The notes under the pieces are model-generated. The model ran no database searches and was not told where the DNA came from. It was given only the letters and a program-made list of their open reading frames with translations. From the IMG/VR virus record IMGVR_UViG_3300007735_000730, positions 1-41,364 of that record: a stretch of 41,364 bases of DNA. One strand, given 5' to 3'. A program made the position numbers and the translations under genes. Position 1 is the stretch's first letter. Every line of letters begins with the position of its first letter. Of the stretch, positions 14,111-23,057 are shown one piece after another. Origin of the DNA: a virus.

Positions 14111-14569
14111 ATGAAGAAGATCAGAAGGCGGCGGCCAATAAAGCGCAAGAGCTACAGACTTACCGAACAAGATAGGGATCAGTTAACCCTCATGTATTTC
14201 AAGGGATACCATCCCATAGAAATGGCAGAGGCTTTGAAGATCTCTGACAAGACGGCTTATAAGTTCTGCTCTGATCGGTTCTCTCCCGTCAATAGCGGAT
14301 GGACTAAGGGTGCCCCTTCATATCAGGAACGCATCGAGATACTAGGACTGCACTACGCAGGCGACAGGATTGATGAGATAGCAGATGCTTTTAAACGGCC
14401 TTTGTGGGTTATCAATCGCATCGTAAATCCCAAGCCCGCAGGTATTGCAGCGATTGAGGGAGCACCGGTTGATGCCAAGCCTGGAGAGATCTTTGTCGTT
14501 CCGCCTCAACCCACCTTCCTTGAAAAGGTAGGCCAGTTCTTTAGGAGGCTCCTCGGTGGATCCCATTAA
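14111..14569 (+). CDS. Helix-turn-helix DNA-binding protein
   Basis: 152 residues. A very basic N-terminus (KKIRRRRPIKRKSYRLTEQD) is followed by two helix-turn-helix-like units: MYFKGYHPIEMAEALKISDK with TAYKFC, and LGLHYAGDRIDEIADAFKRP with LWVINRIV. The C-terminal part is proline-rich, ending FFRRLLGGSH. It may act as a regulator of early or late genes, or as a small terminase-like DNA binder. The end overlaps the next gene, whose AGGAGG site lies inside it. Confidence 0.65.
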   Translation: MKKIRRRRPIKRKSYRLTEQDRDQLTLMYFKGYHPIEMAEALKISDKTAYKFCSDRFSPVNSGWTKGAPSYQERIEILGLHYAGDRIDEIADAFKRPLWVINRIVNPKPAGIAAIEGAPVDAKPGEIFVVPPQPTFLEKVGQFFRRLLGGSH

Positions 14570-14978
14570 CTTTGAATGCGTCAAGGTATCCCTGCGTCAA
14601 AACAAAGAAGGCTTCATGCTGACGCTGGCCATTCATCCAGATGATCTGAACCAAGACCTTGTGCGTGACTTTGTAGGATCACGTTACGCCGTGGCCATGG
14701 TTCGGATTGGTGAAGATGAGCAACCTTACGTCAGACCCAAGGTCAGTAGCTTTGTACAGACCGCAGGCATCCTGGCTAAAGATCCAGAGTTCCAGCGCTG
14801 GTGCGTGGATACTGGTTGGTGCTTCTCTCACTCAGAGGATGATGCCGCACGGGCTATATGTGAGGCGCTGAATATTGAGTCCCGATCAGAGCTTGCTTCC
14901 AATACAGAAGCGCAAAGCGCATTGATTGATTTGCGTAAGGAGTTTGAAGAATGGAAGCGAAGTACAAGCGAAAGCTAG
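14556..14978 (+). CDS. Conserved hypothetical phage early protein
   Basis: 140 residues from a GTG at 14556 that follows AGGAGG. It contains VKVSLRQNKEGFMLTLAIHP, DLVRDFVGSRYAVAMVRIGE, and a C-terminal NIESRSELASNTEAQSALID. This combination (a beta-rich N-terminal half and a 'I.SR.EL..N..A' helical end) is widespread in phage early regions, without known function. Translational coupling to the HTH gene is likely from the overlap. Confidence 0.7.
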   Translation: MDPINFECVKVSLRQNKEGFMLTLAIHPDDLNQDLVRDFVGSRYAVAMVRIGEDEQPYVRPKVSSFVQTAGILAKDPEFQRWCVDTGWCFSHSEDDAARAICEALNIESRSELASNTEAQSALIDLRKEFEEWKRSTSES

Positions 14979-15283
14979 TTCCTTACCAGGTCTACCTGCG
15001 GCCCGACCAAGTTGAGAAGCTACGCGAGAAACCGGGCATGGCCTCAGAGCTTGTAAGGCAGGCGATTGATACGATCGGTGAAGCCCCTCTTGATTATCAT
15101 GAAGGCTACCGTCAGGGTTTCGTAAAGGCTCAGACGGTTATTACCAAATCCACCAAGGGGAATGCCATCACTGTATTTGGCAAGACCCTTAGTGATCTTA
15201 TGTGCGATGAACTACAGGAACATATTGATGGATTATTCGGGCCACTTGATCAAAGCAGACCAACTGATGAATCGCGTGTATGA
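14951..15283 (+). CDS. Ribbon-helix-helix-like small protein
   Basis: 110 residues. The N-terminus RKLVPYQVYLRPDQVEKLRE, then KPGMASELVRQAIDTI, resembles a ribbon-helix-helix (CopG/MetJ-type) DNA-binding unit: a beta strand, helix, turn, helix with the SELVRQAI end. The C-terminal half (YHEGYRQGFVKAQTVI, LMCDELQEHIDGL) is helical and unassigned. It overlaps the upstream gene by 28 bases. Could be a transcriptional regulator; medium-low confidence for the fold. Confidence 0.6.
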   Translation: MEAKYKRKLVPYQVYLRPDQVEKLREKPGMASELVRQAIDTIGEAPLDYHEGYRQGFVKAQTVITKSTKGNAITVFGKTLSDLMCDELQEHIDGLFGPLDQSRPTDESRV

Positions 15284-15422
15284 CCTTTGCCAGAGTAATG
15301 ACTACATGACCGCCATGGGCCTATGCCTTGAAGCTATTACAGAAATCAAAATGGCCTACAACGTGATGAATGATTACAGTCAACATAAGGACCAACTTAT
15401 AGGTATATGGGAGAACAAATGA
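15267..15422 (+). CDS. 51-residue hypothetical protein
   Basis: From ATG 15267, overlapping the previous gene by 17 bases; an earlier in-frame ATG at 15228 is possible. Helical: MNRVYDLCQSNDYMTAMGLC, LEAITEIKMAYNVMND. The stop overlaps the next start (ATGA). Function unknown. Confidence 0.5.
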   Translation: MNRVYDLCQSNDYMTAMGLCLEAITEIKMAYNVMNDYSQHKDQLIGIWENK

Positions 15423-15673
15423 AATCATGTCCTCCATGCCACGGTTATTGCAACCAAGGTAGAAGCTGCCCCGCGGAAACTCATCCAGCCTACGACGCAT
15501 GGGCTAAGTGGTACAAAGAGCTTAAAGTAGATATACAAGCCAACAGGTTTATGTTTTCACGCTCTTCTCACGGAAGAGCATTTCGCGCCGGCTATGACGC
15601 AGGAGTTGAAGATGTCAAGAAGGTCGTCCAAGGTGGTGAAGAATGGAAGCTTTGGGACACTGACCAAGCATGA
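15419..15673 (+). CDS. Small cysteine-motif protein
   Basis: 84 residues from ATG 15419 (ATGA overlap with the previous stop). The N-terminus carries C4-x2-C7-H-x2-C11-x5-C17 (CPPCHGYCNQGRSCPAE), a likely zinc-binding knuckle found in many small phage proteins. The rest has WAKWYKELK and GRAFRAGYDAGVEDVKKV, helical. Function unknown; the stop overlaps the Ref-like gene. Confidence 0.65.
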   Translation: MKSCPPCHGYCNQGRSCPAETHPAYDAWAKWYKELKVDIQANRFMFSRSSHGRAFRAGYDAGVEDVKKVVQGGEEWKLWDTDQA

Positions 15674-15963
15674 CTAGGAAAGCAGATAAAGCGCACATGG
15701 ATCGCGTCGCCAGTATGGGGTGCATCCTCTGCAAACACCTAGACCTTGGGGAGACCCCGGCTCATATCCACCACATCAGAGAAGGCCAAGGTATGAGCCA
15801 GAGGGCTAGCAACTTTCTAGTAGTTCCTTTGTGCCCTGAGCACCATCAAGGAAACTCAGGCGTCCATGGCCTTGGCGAGAGAGGGTTCTATACCCGCTAC
15901 AAGCTTAGCGAGTTAGACCTTCTTGCCATGACCATCGAGCGGTTCTACTCTTCATCTAAATAG
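15670..15963 (+). CDS. Ref-type (RecA-dependent) HNH nuclease-like protein
   Basis: 97 residues. C18-x2-C21, AHIHHIREGQGMSQRASNF with H34-H35, VVPLC55-PEH58-H59-QGNSG, and GLGERGFYTRYKLSELDLLA are the hallmarks of the family of recombination-enhancement RecA-dependent nuclease (Ref of phage P1) and related HNH proteins in phages. P1 Ref cuts displaced strands in RecA filaments; whether this shorter protein does so is unknown. It ends the plus-strand early operon, and its last 19 bases overlap the end of the giant late gene running the other way. Confidence 0.8.
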   Translation: MTRKADKAHMDRVASMGCILCKHLDLGETPAHIHHIREGQGMSQRASNFLVVPLCPEHHQGNSGVHGLGERGFYTRYKLSELDLLAMTIERFYSSSK

Positions 15964-18900
15964 GCTGTCTTCTCAAGCAAGTACTCTCGCTTGGGGCTCA
16001 CGATAATCCCGCGCTCTGCCCTCGATGCGGCCTTCTCACGCTGAGCAAACGATCGACGGATTGTCTTGTCATCGATCGCCTCACTAGGATTGGCAGCATT
16101 GAACTTCACGATCTGATCACCAAGGTCTGCAAAGGCTTCATAGTCACCAGCCTGCTGTGCAAGCCATAACTTACCAAGCAGCCTTGTCCTGCGCATATCC
16201 AACGCCTTCTCAATACCCTTGATCTCGCCCATGGCCTCATACGATCTAGCCACATCCTGCGGTGTAAAGCCAACCGCTTGGGCAAAGATTCCAAAGAGCC
16301 CAACATCAGCAACGATCGGATCGCCACGCAAGGTAGTTGCACCTTCTGTAGAGAAACGATAAGCCTTGAAGAAGTCCTTAATGATGGGCGGCATCATGGC
16401 TTCCATACCGCGGGCGTAATGGCCTTCGTTGATCTTCTTGATCGCATCACCCGTGTTGACCACAATACCAACAGAAGGACCAAGCAAGTCAATCACCATG
16501 TTCTTGACCCATTCCTCCTCATCCTTGGCTGTTGCGTCATCCCTAAACCAAATGCCGTTTAAGCTGGTACGGCTGGCCAGGTCTATTTGCAGCAACTCTG
16601 ACATGGGGCCGCGACTCATAGCCCTAGCAAAGTTGTCACCAAACAACTCGGCCATGGCAACCTTCATCTCTAGGCTGAAGTCATACGGCTCATCATCATC
16701 GCCCAAGAACATGTTCATCACACCTTCAATCACCCAGTACAAAGGCAGTCCTTCATACCCGGCAAAGAGTGCTGTCATGCCCATGATCCCAGTGAACTTC
16801 TTGCGGGCCTCTTTACGCAGCATAAGTGCGTCGTTGTAGACACGCTTAGCATCTGCACGCTCTTCCTCGCTAAGCCCTTTGTCTAAAGTCTTGAGCCTAA
16901 GAAGCTCTAAGTCTTTGTTGCTTAGGAAGGCTTTGTTGAACGTATCAACAAGCAAGTAAGTCATCTGCTGTGCGTAGTTCTTAAACTGCAATACCACCTG
17001 ACCGATCGGCCCACGCATAAACCTTGGCTTGGTCTCAGATGCGTACTCAAAGTGAATCTGGTCTACAAGATCCCTTGCCAAACCAATGATCTCACCGTCA
17101 CCGTACTTACGAACCCGGCCGGCTGCAACCTCTTGAGCGTTAATCTCTCTGGCTAAACGAATGGCAGCAAGTGCTGTAACTTGGCGGTTGAAAAGCTCGG
17201 CTTGGTTGAACATGTAGCCAAGCCCAAGCGATACCTTCTCAAAGATTCCAAGCCCCTTGGACTGCATGGCACCGCGGATACCCGAGGCATAGAGCGCACT
17301 GGGTCGCTCTGCAATACCAGCAAGCGATAGCGTCTGTGTACGGTTGATCGTACTTTCCAGAGCCTTCAGTGCATCAGCTTCAAAGGTCTTACCAGCCTTG
17401 CGTAACATACCCTCAAGGTCAAACTCCAAGAGCTTCGTGCGTGATGACATGAAGTCTTTTGATGCACCGGCTAGTGCAGAAGACGCCTTGGTAAATGAAA
17501 CATTGAACTTACCTGCCAAAGTAGGCATACCAATGATCGGTGTCTGCGTTAAGTTGACCAGTGCCGATGCAGGGGCGGTCAGGTAGAACATAAACGCAAA
17601 GTTGCTGATCTTGGACCAGATAGGATTCTGCTTCTGGGGAGCACTGAACTCTGCGTGCTGCTGCTTTAGTTCGTTCAGATACCGGCCGCGAGCATTCCCA
17701 CCCCGGGCATTGAAATACTTCTGCGCGTCACCAACGATCGCATCCAACGAACCACCATACTCAAGCCTAGCCAGATGGTAGGTGCTATGGAATACCGTCT
17801 CGGCAAAGGCACGCTTCATATCCATGCTAGCACCGCTTACCTTCTTGGCATGGATGAAGTGCTTATGCACAGACAGATCCGGCATGATGCTCAGATAGGC
17901 CTGGTAGATGTCGTCCTTGAGACGCGCCTTGGTATCCGTGGACACAAGATCGCCAACGTCTGTCTTATCGATCGCATCAAAGATGTCGTTCAAGAAAGCT
18001 GACTTGATGACGCCCTGAGAGAACAGCTCCTTGGAATCAACACCCGTTTTGAGGTTCTTTACCTTGCCGGACGCAATGTCCTTTTCAATGCTTTGTAGGT
18101 GAGCCCGTTGATCCGACTGAGATTCAAACATCTCATGGTAGGGGATCGTCTCACCGTTGGGCATCTTAATATCGTAGGCAACGAAGTAATCACCAAAGCG
18201 ATTCAGCGGGAAGTAAGGACCGTCGTTTAAGAACTTCTCAAACTGCTTACGCAATCCAAGTAAATTAGCTTGACGCACAGGGCCGTCCGGCAGCGCAGTC
18301 ATGAGCCGGCGCTCAATGATGTCCTTCTTGCGCAAGAGCTGTGCTTTGTAAAAGTCACGGATCTTGATGAATAGCTTCTCGCCTTCCGTACCTTTGATCA
18401 TCTCCCAATTCTTGCGGAACGATTCCTTCTTGATCTTCTCCGCCTTGATGGGATCAGTAGGATCAATGCCAGACATCCTTGCGTCTAGCATCACTTCATC
18501 CAGCGCCTTGCCAAGCTTAGGGTTCTTGTTAGACCAGTCCTGCCATTCCTGCAAAGTCTTTGCGGCCTCGGTCAGCTTGGCGTCCCGATCGTTCAACATG
18601 TTGGTGAGTACACGGTAGTACTCAGCAAACTGGGGCAACTCTTTCTTGGCTAGCTCTGATAGCTGACGCATGTTCAGGAACGACATCAGGTTCTTAGAGC
18701 TATTCATGCTTGCGTCGCCAACGAACTGGCGAAGCTTTTCCTTGGTCGCTTCAAAAGACGGCGTGTCTTTGATCATCGTATCCATGGACTTCATGCCTTC
18801 AGCAGGCGTGTCGTCAATCTTGTCCACGGCGTTAAACAGATCTTGCTGCTCTTGTGGCGATAGATCCTTACCGGCGTCGGTTAATCCTTCAACGCTACGG

Positions 18901-21900
18901 CGCATGTATTGGATCTCATCCGTACTTGGATCAAAGGTTCCTACGTTGTAAACGGATTTGATTTGGTTGGGATCAAAAGCCACCCAAGTATCGGCACCAT
19001 ACTCATCGCCACCAAGTCTCTCGGAAAGATTTTTGTCACCCTTAATAACAACCCCGTCATACCCAGAAGCTTTGGCATCATCACGGAATATTTTTGATGA
19101 CTCCGAACCTCTAACAAACCTTTCAAAAAAATCCTTTGCTGTTATTACAACCGGGTTTTTAATTGACAAATAAACCTGTACTACATTTGCACCCCTGTCA
19201 AAAGTGCGCCTCAATGGCCAGTCTTCAAATTTTTCGCCGGCAAAGCTTGTTGCAATACTTGGATCAGTAGAAAAGAATGCGCCCATTTGCGCACTTTTGT
19301 TGCCTGTAGACGCCCCCAGTTTGGACATATCAAACTTATTAAGATCGATAGTTGTGCCGTGATAAACCACCAGCGGCTGGCCATTCTCATCGACCACCTT
19401 ACTATCGCCAAACCAACGCTTGAACTCTGGCGTATCAAACTGGCTCATGGCCGCACGCATGAACAAAGCCATCTGGTCCTTCACACCAAGTGGCTTAGCT
19501 TCCACACGGACAGGGGCTATGTCCTTGACACTAGCCGTGACCTTATCCATGTACTGCTTAAAGGTTTCATTAGGCAGGTACTTCTGATTGCGTAGCTTTG
19601 CGTAGAAGGACTTGAGCGCATCTGCAAGACGCTTGAAGAACCTCTCTACAACTGTCAGCGGCTTTTCTGATGTCGTTGCCCAGCGTGATACTTGGTCTGC
19701 GTACCATTCACCAAAGCTCTTCCAGTAAGGCGTTAGATCCTCAAACTTGGTCTTCTCTCCGACTTGAGTGCCTTTACCAACGCCTCGCGCCCGCATGGAC
19801 TCGATGTAATCCCTGGCCGATTTGCCTTTGGAGGATTTTAGGAACTTATCAAACTCGTCACGTATGGAACGCTGCGTTGCAAGATCGGCACTCCTAAATG
19901 ACTCACGTTCATGGATGTGGCCAAACTCATGGGCCAGCGTCTCTAGCATCCGTGTAACTGATGCGTCCTTGGTAAAGGCTATGTAGTAGTTACCATCCGC
20001 CATCTTTCGCATGGAACCAAGTTCACCACCAAGCGCGGCAGATCCGATCGTCCGGTGCGGGCCTGTGAACTTTCCACGGTTAGCCGCAACATCCTCAATC
20101 GTTGTGACATAAACATTCTGTGGAATCTTGAGAAGCTTCTTCCATCCTGCAATCACACCGGCTAATTGCGGGGAAACGCTTTGCGACACTGCGACACCAT
20201 CGGCATCAAACTTGATGAATGGTGATTTGTCATGCAGAGCCTGATCCTTCTTCTCAAGCGATTCCTTAGCCGCAACTAACCGGGCCTTTTGTGGTGCATT
20301 GATCAGATTGCCTGTGTAGTTCTCTACATCAGTGCGCGAACGGAAAGACCCGTTAGCAACCACATAAACAGGATCGCCGGTTAACAAGGAATGGGCCCGA
20401 ATGAGCGCAAGATCACCGTCCTGCCAGACCACAACCCCACCTAAATCATTCGCATGGCTCTGTGACGTTTTAGACTGGCCTGCCGTAGCCTTCATCATCG
20501 GCTGAGCGCGGCGCTCCTCTAGGTCAGACAGTGCCCGCTCAATCTCTTGTTGATTCTCTTGGAAGTACGCATAAGCCTCATCTGTATCAGGCAACGTACC
20601 ATCCATCATCTGCTCCGCATAGGAGCGGGGCGTGAAGACTACTGGCTCAGAAACCTCACGTATTAAATAACCGCCTTGAGAGTCTTTCGCAATGATTTCA
20701 AAGGTAGCCTTCCATGAAGTTATCTCATCTCTATCTTCCTCTGGGACTTCCTCATTGATGTATTCCTCTGCTGACTGGCGATCAAAAGTTACCCATGCAA
20801 GTTCATTTGCAGGTATAGTGGCTAGATCTTTATCAGAAACAATCTCAAGGTCTTCGTTACCAAGCTCTTCTGTTTCATAATTAATAACGTCCTTTGCAGA
20901 TATTTTTTTATCCATTCCGCTAAGGCTACTTGGTCCGGTTCGGAAAACTGTACGAGTTACAACCTTCCGATCTTCAAACTCTCCGGGAGTTTCGCGAGGT
21001 CCAGCAACTCCCTCCTCGCCCTCAGGGACAGCTTGTTCCACTTGTTCAGAAACAACTCTTTCTTTCTCAGCGGACTCAAACTTTTGGGCTCTTCCTTCAG
21101 CAGCGGCTTCAGCGGCGGCAAGATTCCTTTTGAATTCATTTTCATATGTCCTTATGATTGACAAAGCCTCATCAAGCTGTAAGCCAATCTGCTTTAGCTC
21201 CTGCTTGGTTTCTTCGGTCAGTAAGTCCTTGCTAGCCAACCGGTCCTTGATATGGTTAACACCATCGATTGCAAGCGATGGATCCTGCGATCGGAACTCT
21301 GACCGCAGGTTATATGGAAGCCAAGCGTCAAGATCGCCATCGGCAACCATGAGATCAAGACCTTTAAAGCCTTTGCTCTTTTGCTTGCCCGCCAAGAACC
21401 TAAACTCAGGATCAGGTGTTGCATCTTTAATGTCTGCGATAGAGATCCTCCCTTTAAGCGCAGTCCATAAACTGCCCTTGCCTTTTTCTATCTCAGCACG
21501 TTGTTTAATAAGCTCTTGCTCAATATCAAATGCAGCGGCCACATCCTCTGGCAATGGAGCGGCGCCCACTTCTGGCGGAGGCTCAACAAACTCAGGCGGA
21601 CCTTCTTCAACAACTTGCTCAGCAGCAACCTGATCAGGCGCAGCTAACTGAAGCACCTCTGCTTGAGGTACAGGGATATTCAAATCACCAGTGGGTTGTA
21701 CAGACGGCGCAGGTAACGCAGGTGCAGCCTGAGCCTCACGCAAACGCTGCTCAATAGCCGGTGCATTATTGGCATAAAACTGCTGATCTTCTGGCGCCTG
21801 ACGAGGTACGCCAGCCATAATATCCGCCACAAATTGCTCGAAATATTTCTGGTCAACAGGCGTTTCTGTGAAGGTTTCTGGCGGTACTTGATAGCCAACA

Positions 21901-23057
21901 CTTGAAGGTTGTGGTGTAAGTGCTTGATCTGTAACGATGTCAGGGGTAATCCCGCCAGCTGGCGGGATTTGATACTTTAGTAGGGTGTCGTCAGCAGCAG
22001 GCTGTGTAACTTGTGGCTCGGCTACAGCGGCTTGCTGAGCAGGTGCGGGTTGCTCAACAGGCATACCAATACGCTGAATACCACGGCCAGCAGCACCAAG
22101 AGCGCCGCCACCAACAGCGCCGGATAGACCTGCTTCGATATACTGTTTGATACGCTCTGGAGAGAATAGATCACCACTGCCACGCACAAAGTCTACGGCT
22201 GCGTTGCCAATGACTTCTTGGGCAGCCTCAGTAAGACCTTCCTTGGGTGCAGTCTTGGCGGCTGCAATCGCAAGATCCTTGGCAGCCTCGGTAAAGCCAG
22301 CACGCTTGGCGACTTCTTCGCCAGCCTTAAGCTTGCCAAACATACCAAGCTTACTAAGGAAGGCTGATGGTGCCACTAGGTCTAAGAGCGTCTGCCCAAT
22401 CGCTGCCGTGGCAGCAACACCAGGTCTAAGTTCACCAGTTTCTTCAGCAACCTTGGCAAAGGTTTCAGGAGCATTTAGCGCATAGCCTCCAACACCAGCG
22501 CCTCCCAATCCTGCGCGTTGCATAACTTGTGATGCACGAGCTGCGCCAAGAGATTCAGCAGCCGCAGCAGGCAAACCTCTGGCAAGGGCAGCTTCTGTAG
22601 CAGCGGTCCCAGCCCTTGCTGCAATACCTCTAGCACCAGCAGCAGCGGCGCCCCCAGGTAACAACATAGCAAGTCCATAAGGTAAGGCCTCCCCAGCACG
22701 CTCATAGGCAAAACCCAGAGCAGATAGCGGACCTGTCACATCCTCATAAGACTGGTACATCCTTGGAAGACGCTCTGCACGTTCAGCGTATTCCTGCTTT
22801 GCTTCCTCAAGAAGACCTTTTGCGGCTTCGTCTTTGCCAAGAAAAGCAAGCCCCATAGCGGGCAGCTCTTTGGTAATTGAAGTGCCAATATTTTCTAGTG
22901 TTCGCTGTACAGGTCGGCCAGCAATTTGGCTAAACGAGTACTCAGGTGCTACCCCCATCTCCATTTGCATACCGCGCAAAATGGCTTGGTAGTCTTCGGG
23001 CTTCAGTCCTTCAGGTAACTGTACCCGGCCGCGACCCGGAACATTGAAGATTGGCAT
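15945..23057 (-). CDS. Giant polyvalent internal virion protein with metallopeptidase and ADP-ribosyltransferase-like domains
   Basis: 2370 residues in one uninterrupted frame; the start overlaps the upstream stop (TAATG). Regions in order: an N-terminal GRGRVQLPEGLKPEDYQAIL segment; alanine/glycine-rich hydrophobic stretches near 110-190 and 305-325; a proline/glutamine-rich linker (about 330-500); a zincin-type metallopeptidase with HEFGH at 1043-1047 in TLAHEFGHIHERES and a likely third ligand in SFGEWYADQ; an ADP-ribosyltransferase-like domain at about 1195-1385 with VVYHGTT (H1233), GAFFSTDPSIATSF and GYDGVVIKGD (ART-PolyVal type); long helical regions; and a C-terminal LPD38-like part (about 1950-2130: ELFNRQVTALAAIRLAREIN, MRGPIGQVVLQFKNYAQQ). 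Such proteins are carried in the capsid and injected with the DNA, where enzyme domains may act on host targets. Last gene of the late operon. Confidence 0.88.
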   Translation of the reverse strand: MPIFNVPGRGRVQLPEGLKPEDYQAILRGMQMEMGVAPEYSFSQIAGRPVQRTLENIGTSITKELPAMGLAFLGKDEAAKGLLEEAKQEYAERAERLPRMYQSYEDVTGPLSALGFAYERAGEALPYGLAMLLPGGAAAAGARGIAARAGTAATEAALARGLPAAAAESLGAARASQVMQRAGLGGAGVGGYALNAPETFAKVAEETGELRPGVAATAAIGQTLLDLVAPSAFLSKLGMFGKLKAGEEVAKRAGFTEAAKDLAIAAAKTAPKEGLTEAAQEVIGNAAVDFVRGSGDLFSPERIKQYIEAGLSGAVGGGALGAAGRGIQRIGMPVEQPAPAQQAAVAEPQVTQPAADDTLLKYQIPPAGGITPDIVTDQALTPQPSSVGYQVPPETFTETPVDQKYFEQFVADIMAGVPRQAPEDQQFYANNAPAIEQRLREAQAAPALPAPSVQPTGDLNIPVPQAEVLQLAAPDQVAAEQVVEEGPPEFVEPPPEVGAAPLPEDVAAAFDIEQELIKQRAEIEKGKGSLWTALKGRISIADIKDATPDPEFRFLAGKQKSKGFKGLDLMVADGDLDAWLPYNLRSEFRSQDPSLAIDGVNHIKDRLASKDLLTEETKQELKQIGLQLDEALSIIRTYENEFKRNLAAAEAAAEGRAQKFESAEKERVVSEQVEQAVPEGEEGVAGPRETPGEFEDRKVVTRTVFRTGPSSLSGMDKKISAKDVINYETEELGNEDLEIVSDKDLATIPANELAWVTFDRQSAEEYINEEVPEEDRDEITSWKATFEIIAKDSQGGYLIREVSEPVVFTPRSYAEQMMDGTLPDTDEAYAYFQENQQEIERALSDLEERRAQPMMKATAGQSKTSQSHANDLGGVVVWQDGDLALIRAHSLLTGDPVYVVANGSFRSRTDVENYTGNLINAPQKARLVAAKESLEKKDQALHDKSPFIKFDADGVAVSQSVSPQLAGVIAGWKKLLKIPQNVYVTTIEDVAANRGKFTGPHRTIGSAALGGELGSMRKMADGNYYIAFTKDASVTRMLETLAHEFGHIHERESFRSADLATQRSIRDEFDKFLKSSKGKSARDYIESMRARGVGKGTQVGEKTKFEDLTPYWKSFGEWYADQVSRWATTSEKPLTVVERFFKRLADALKSFYAKLRNQKYLPNETFKQYMDKVTASVKDIAPVRVEAKPLGVKDQMALFMRAAMSQFDTPEFKRWFGDSKVVDENGQPLVVYHGTTIDLNKFDMSKLGASTGNKSAQMGAFFSTDPSIATSFAGEKFEDWPLRRTFDRGANVVQVYLSIKNPVVITAKDFFERFVRGSESSKIFRDDAKASGYDGVVIKGDKNLSERLGGDEYGADTWVAFDPNQIKSVYNVGTFDPSTDEIQYMRRSVEGLTDAGKDLSPQEQQDLFNAVDKIDDTPAEGMKSMDTMIKDTPSFEATKEKLRQFVGDASMNSSKNLMSFLNMRQLSELAKKELPQFAEYYRVLTNMLNDRDAKLTEAAKTLQEWQDWSNKNPKLGKALDEVMLDARMSGIDPTDPIKAEKIKKESFRKNWEMIKGTEGEKLFIKIRDFYKAQLLRKKDIIERRLMTALPDGPVRQANLLGLRKQFEKFLNDGPYFPLNRFGDYFVAYDIKMPNGETIPYHEMFESQSDQRAHLQSIEKDIASGKVKNLKTGVDSKELFSQGVIKSAFLNDIFDAIDKTDVGDLVSTDTKARLKDDIYQAYLSIMPDLSVHKHFIHAKKVSGASMDMKRAFAETVFHSTYHLARLEYGGSLDAIVGDAQKYFNARGGNARGRYLNELKQQHAEFSAPQKQNPIWSKISNFAFMFYLTAPASALVNLTQTPIIGMPTLAGKFNVSFTKASSALAGASKDFMSSRTKLLEFDLEGMLRKAGKTFEADALKALESTINRTQTLSLAGIAERPSALYASGIRGAMQSKGLGIFEKVSLGLGYMFNQAELFNRQVTALAAIRLAREINAQEVAAGRVRKYGDGEIIGLARDLVDQIHFEYASETKPRFMRGPIGQVVLQFKNYAQQMTYLLVDTFNKAFLSNKDLELLRLKTLDKGLSEEERADAKRVYNDALMLRKEARKKFTGIMGMTALFAGYEGLPLYWVIEGVMNMFLGDDDEPYDFSLEMKVAMAELFGDNFARAMSRGPMSELLQIDLASRTSLNGIWFRDDATAKDEEEWVKNMVIDLLGPSVGIVVNTGDAIKKINEGHYARGMEAMMPPIIKDFFKAYRFSTEGATTLRGDPIVADVGLFGIFAQAVGFTPQDVARSYEAMGEIKGIEKALDMRRTRLLGKLWLAQQAGDYEAFADLGDQIVKFNAANPSEAIDDKTIRRSFAQREKAASRAERGIIVSPKREYLLEKTAYLDEE
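21948..21969. repeat. Perfect 22-bp palindrome inside the giant gene
   Basis: AATCCCGCCAG followed directly by CTGGCGGGATT, with no spacer. It encodes part of IPPAGGIT in the low-complexity linker of the giant protein. As RNA it would make a G/C-rich hairpin, as DNA a symmetric binding site. No T-run follows. Confidence 0.7.
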
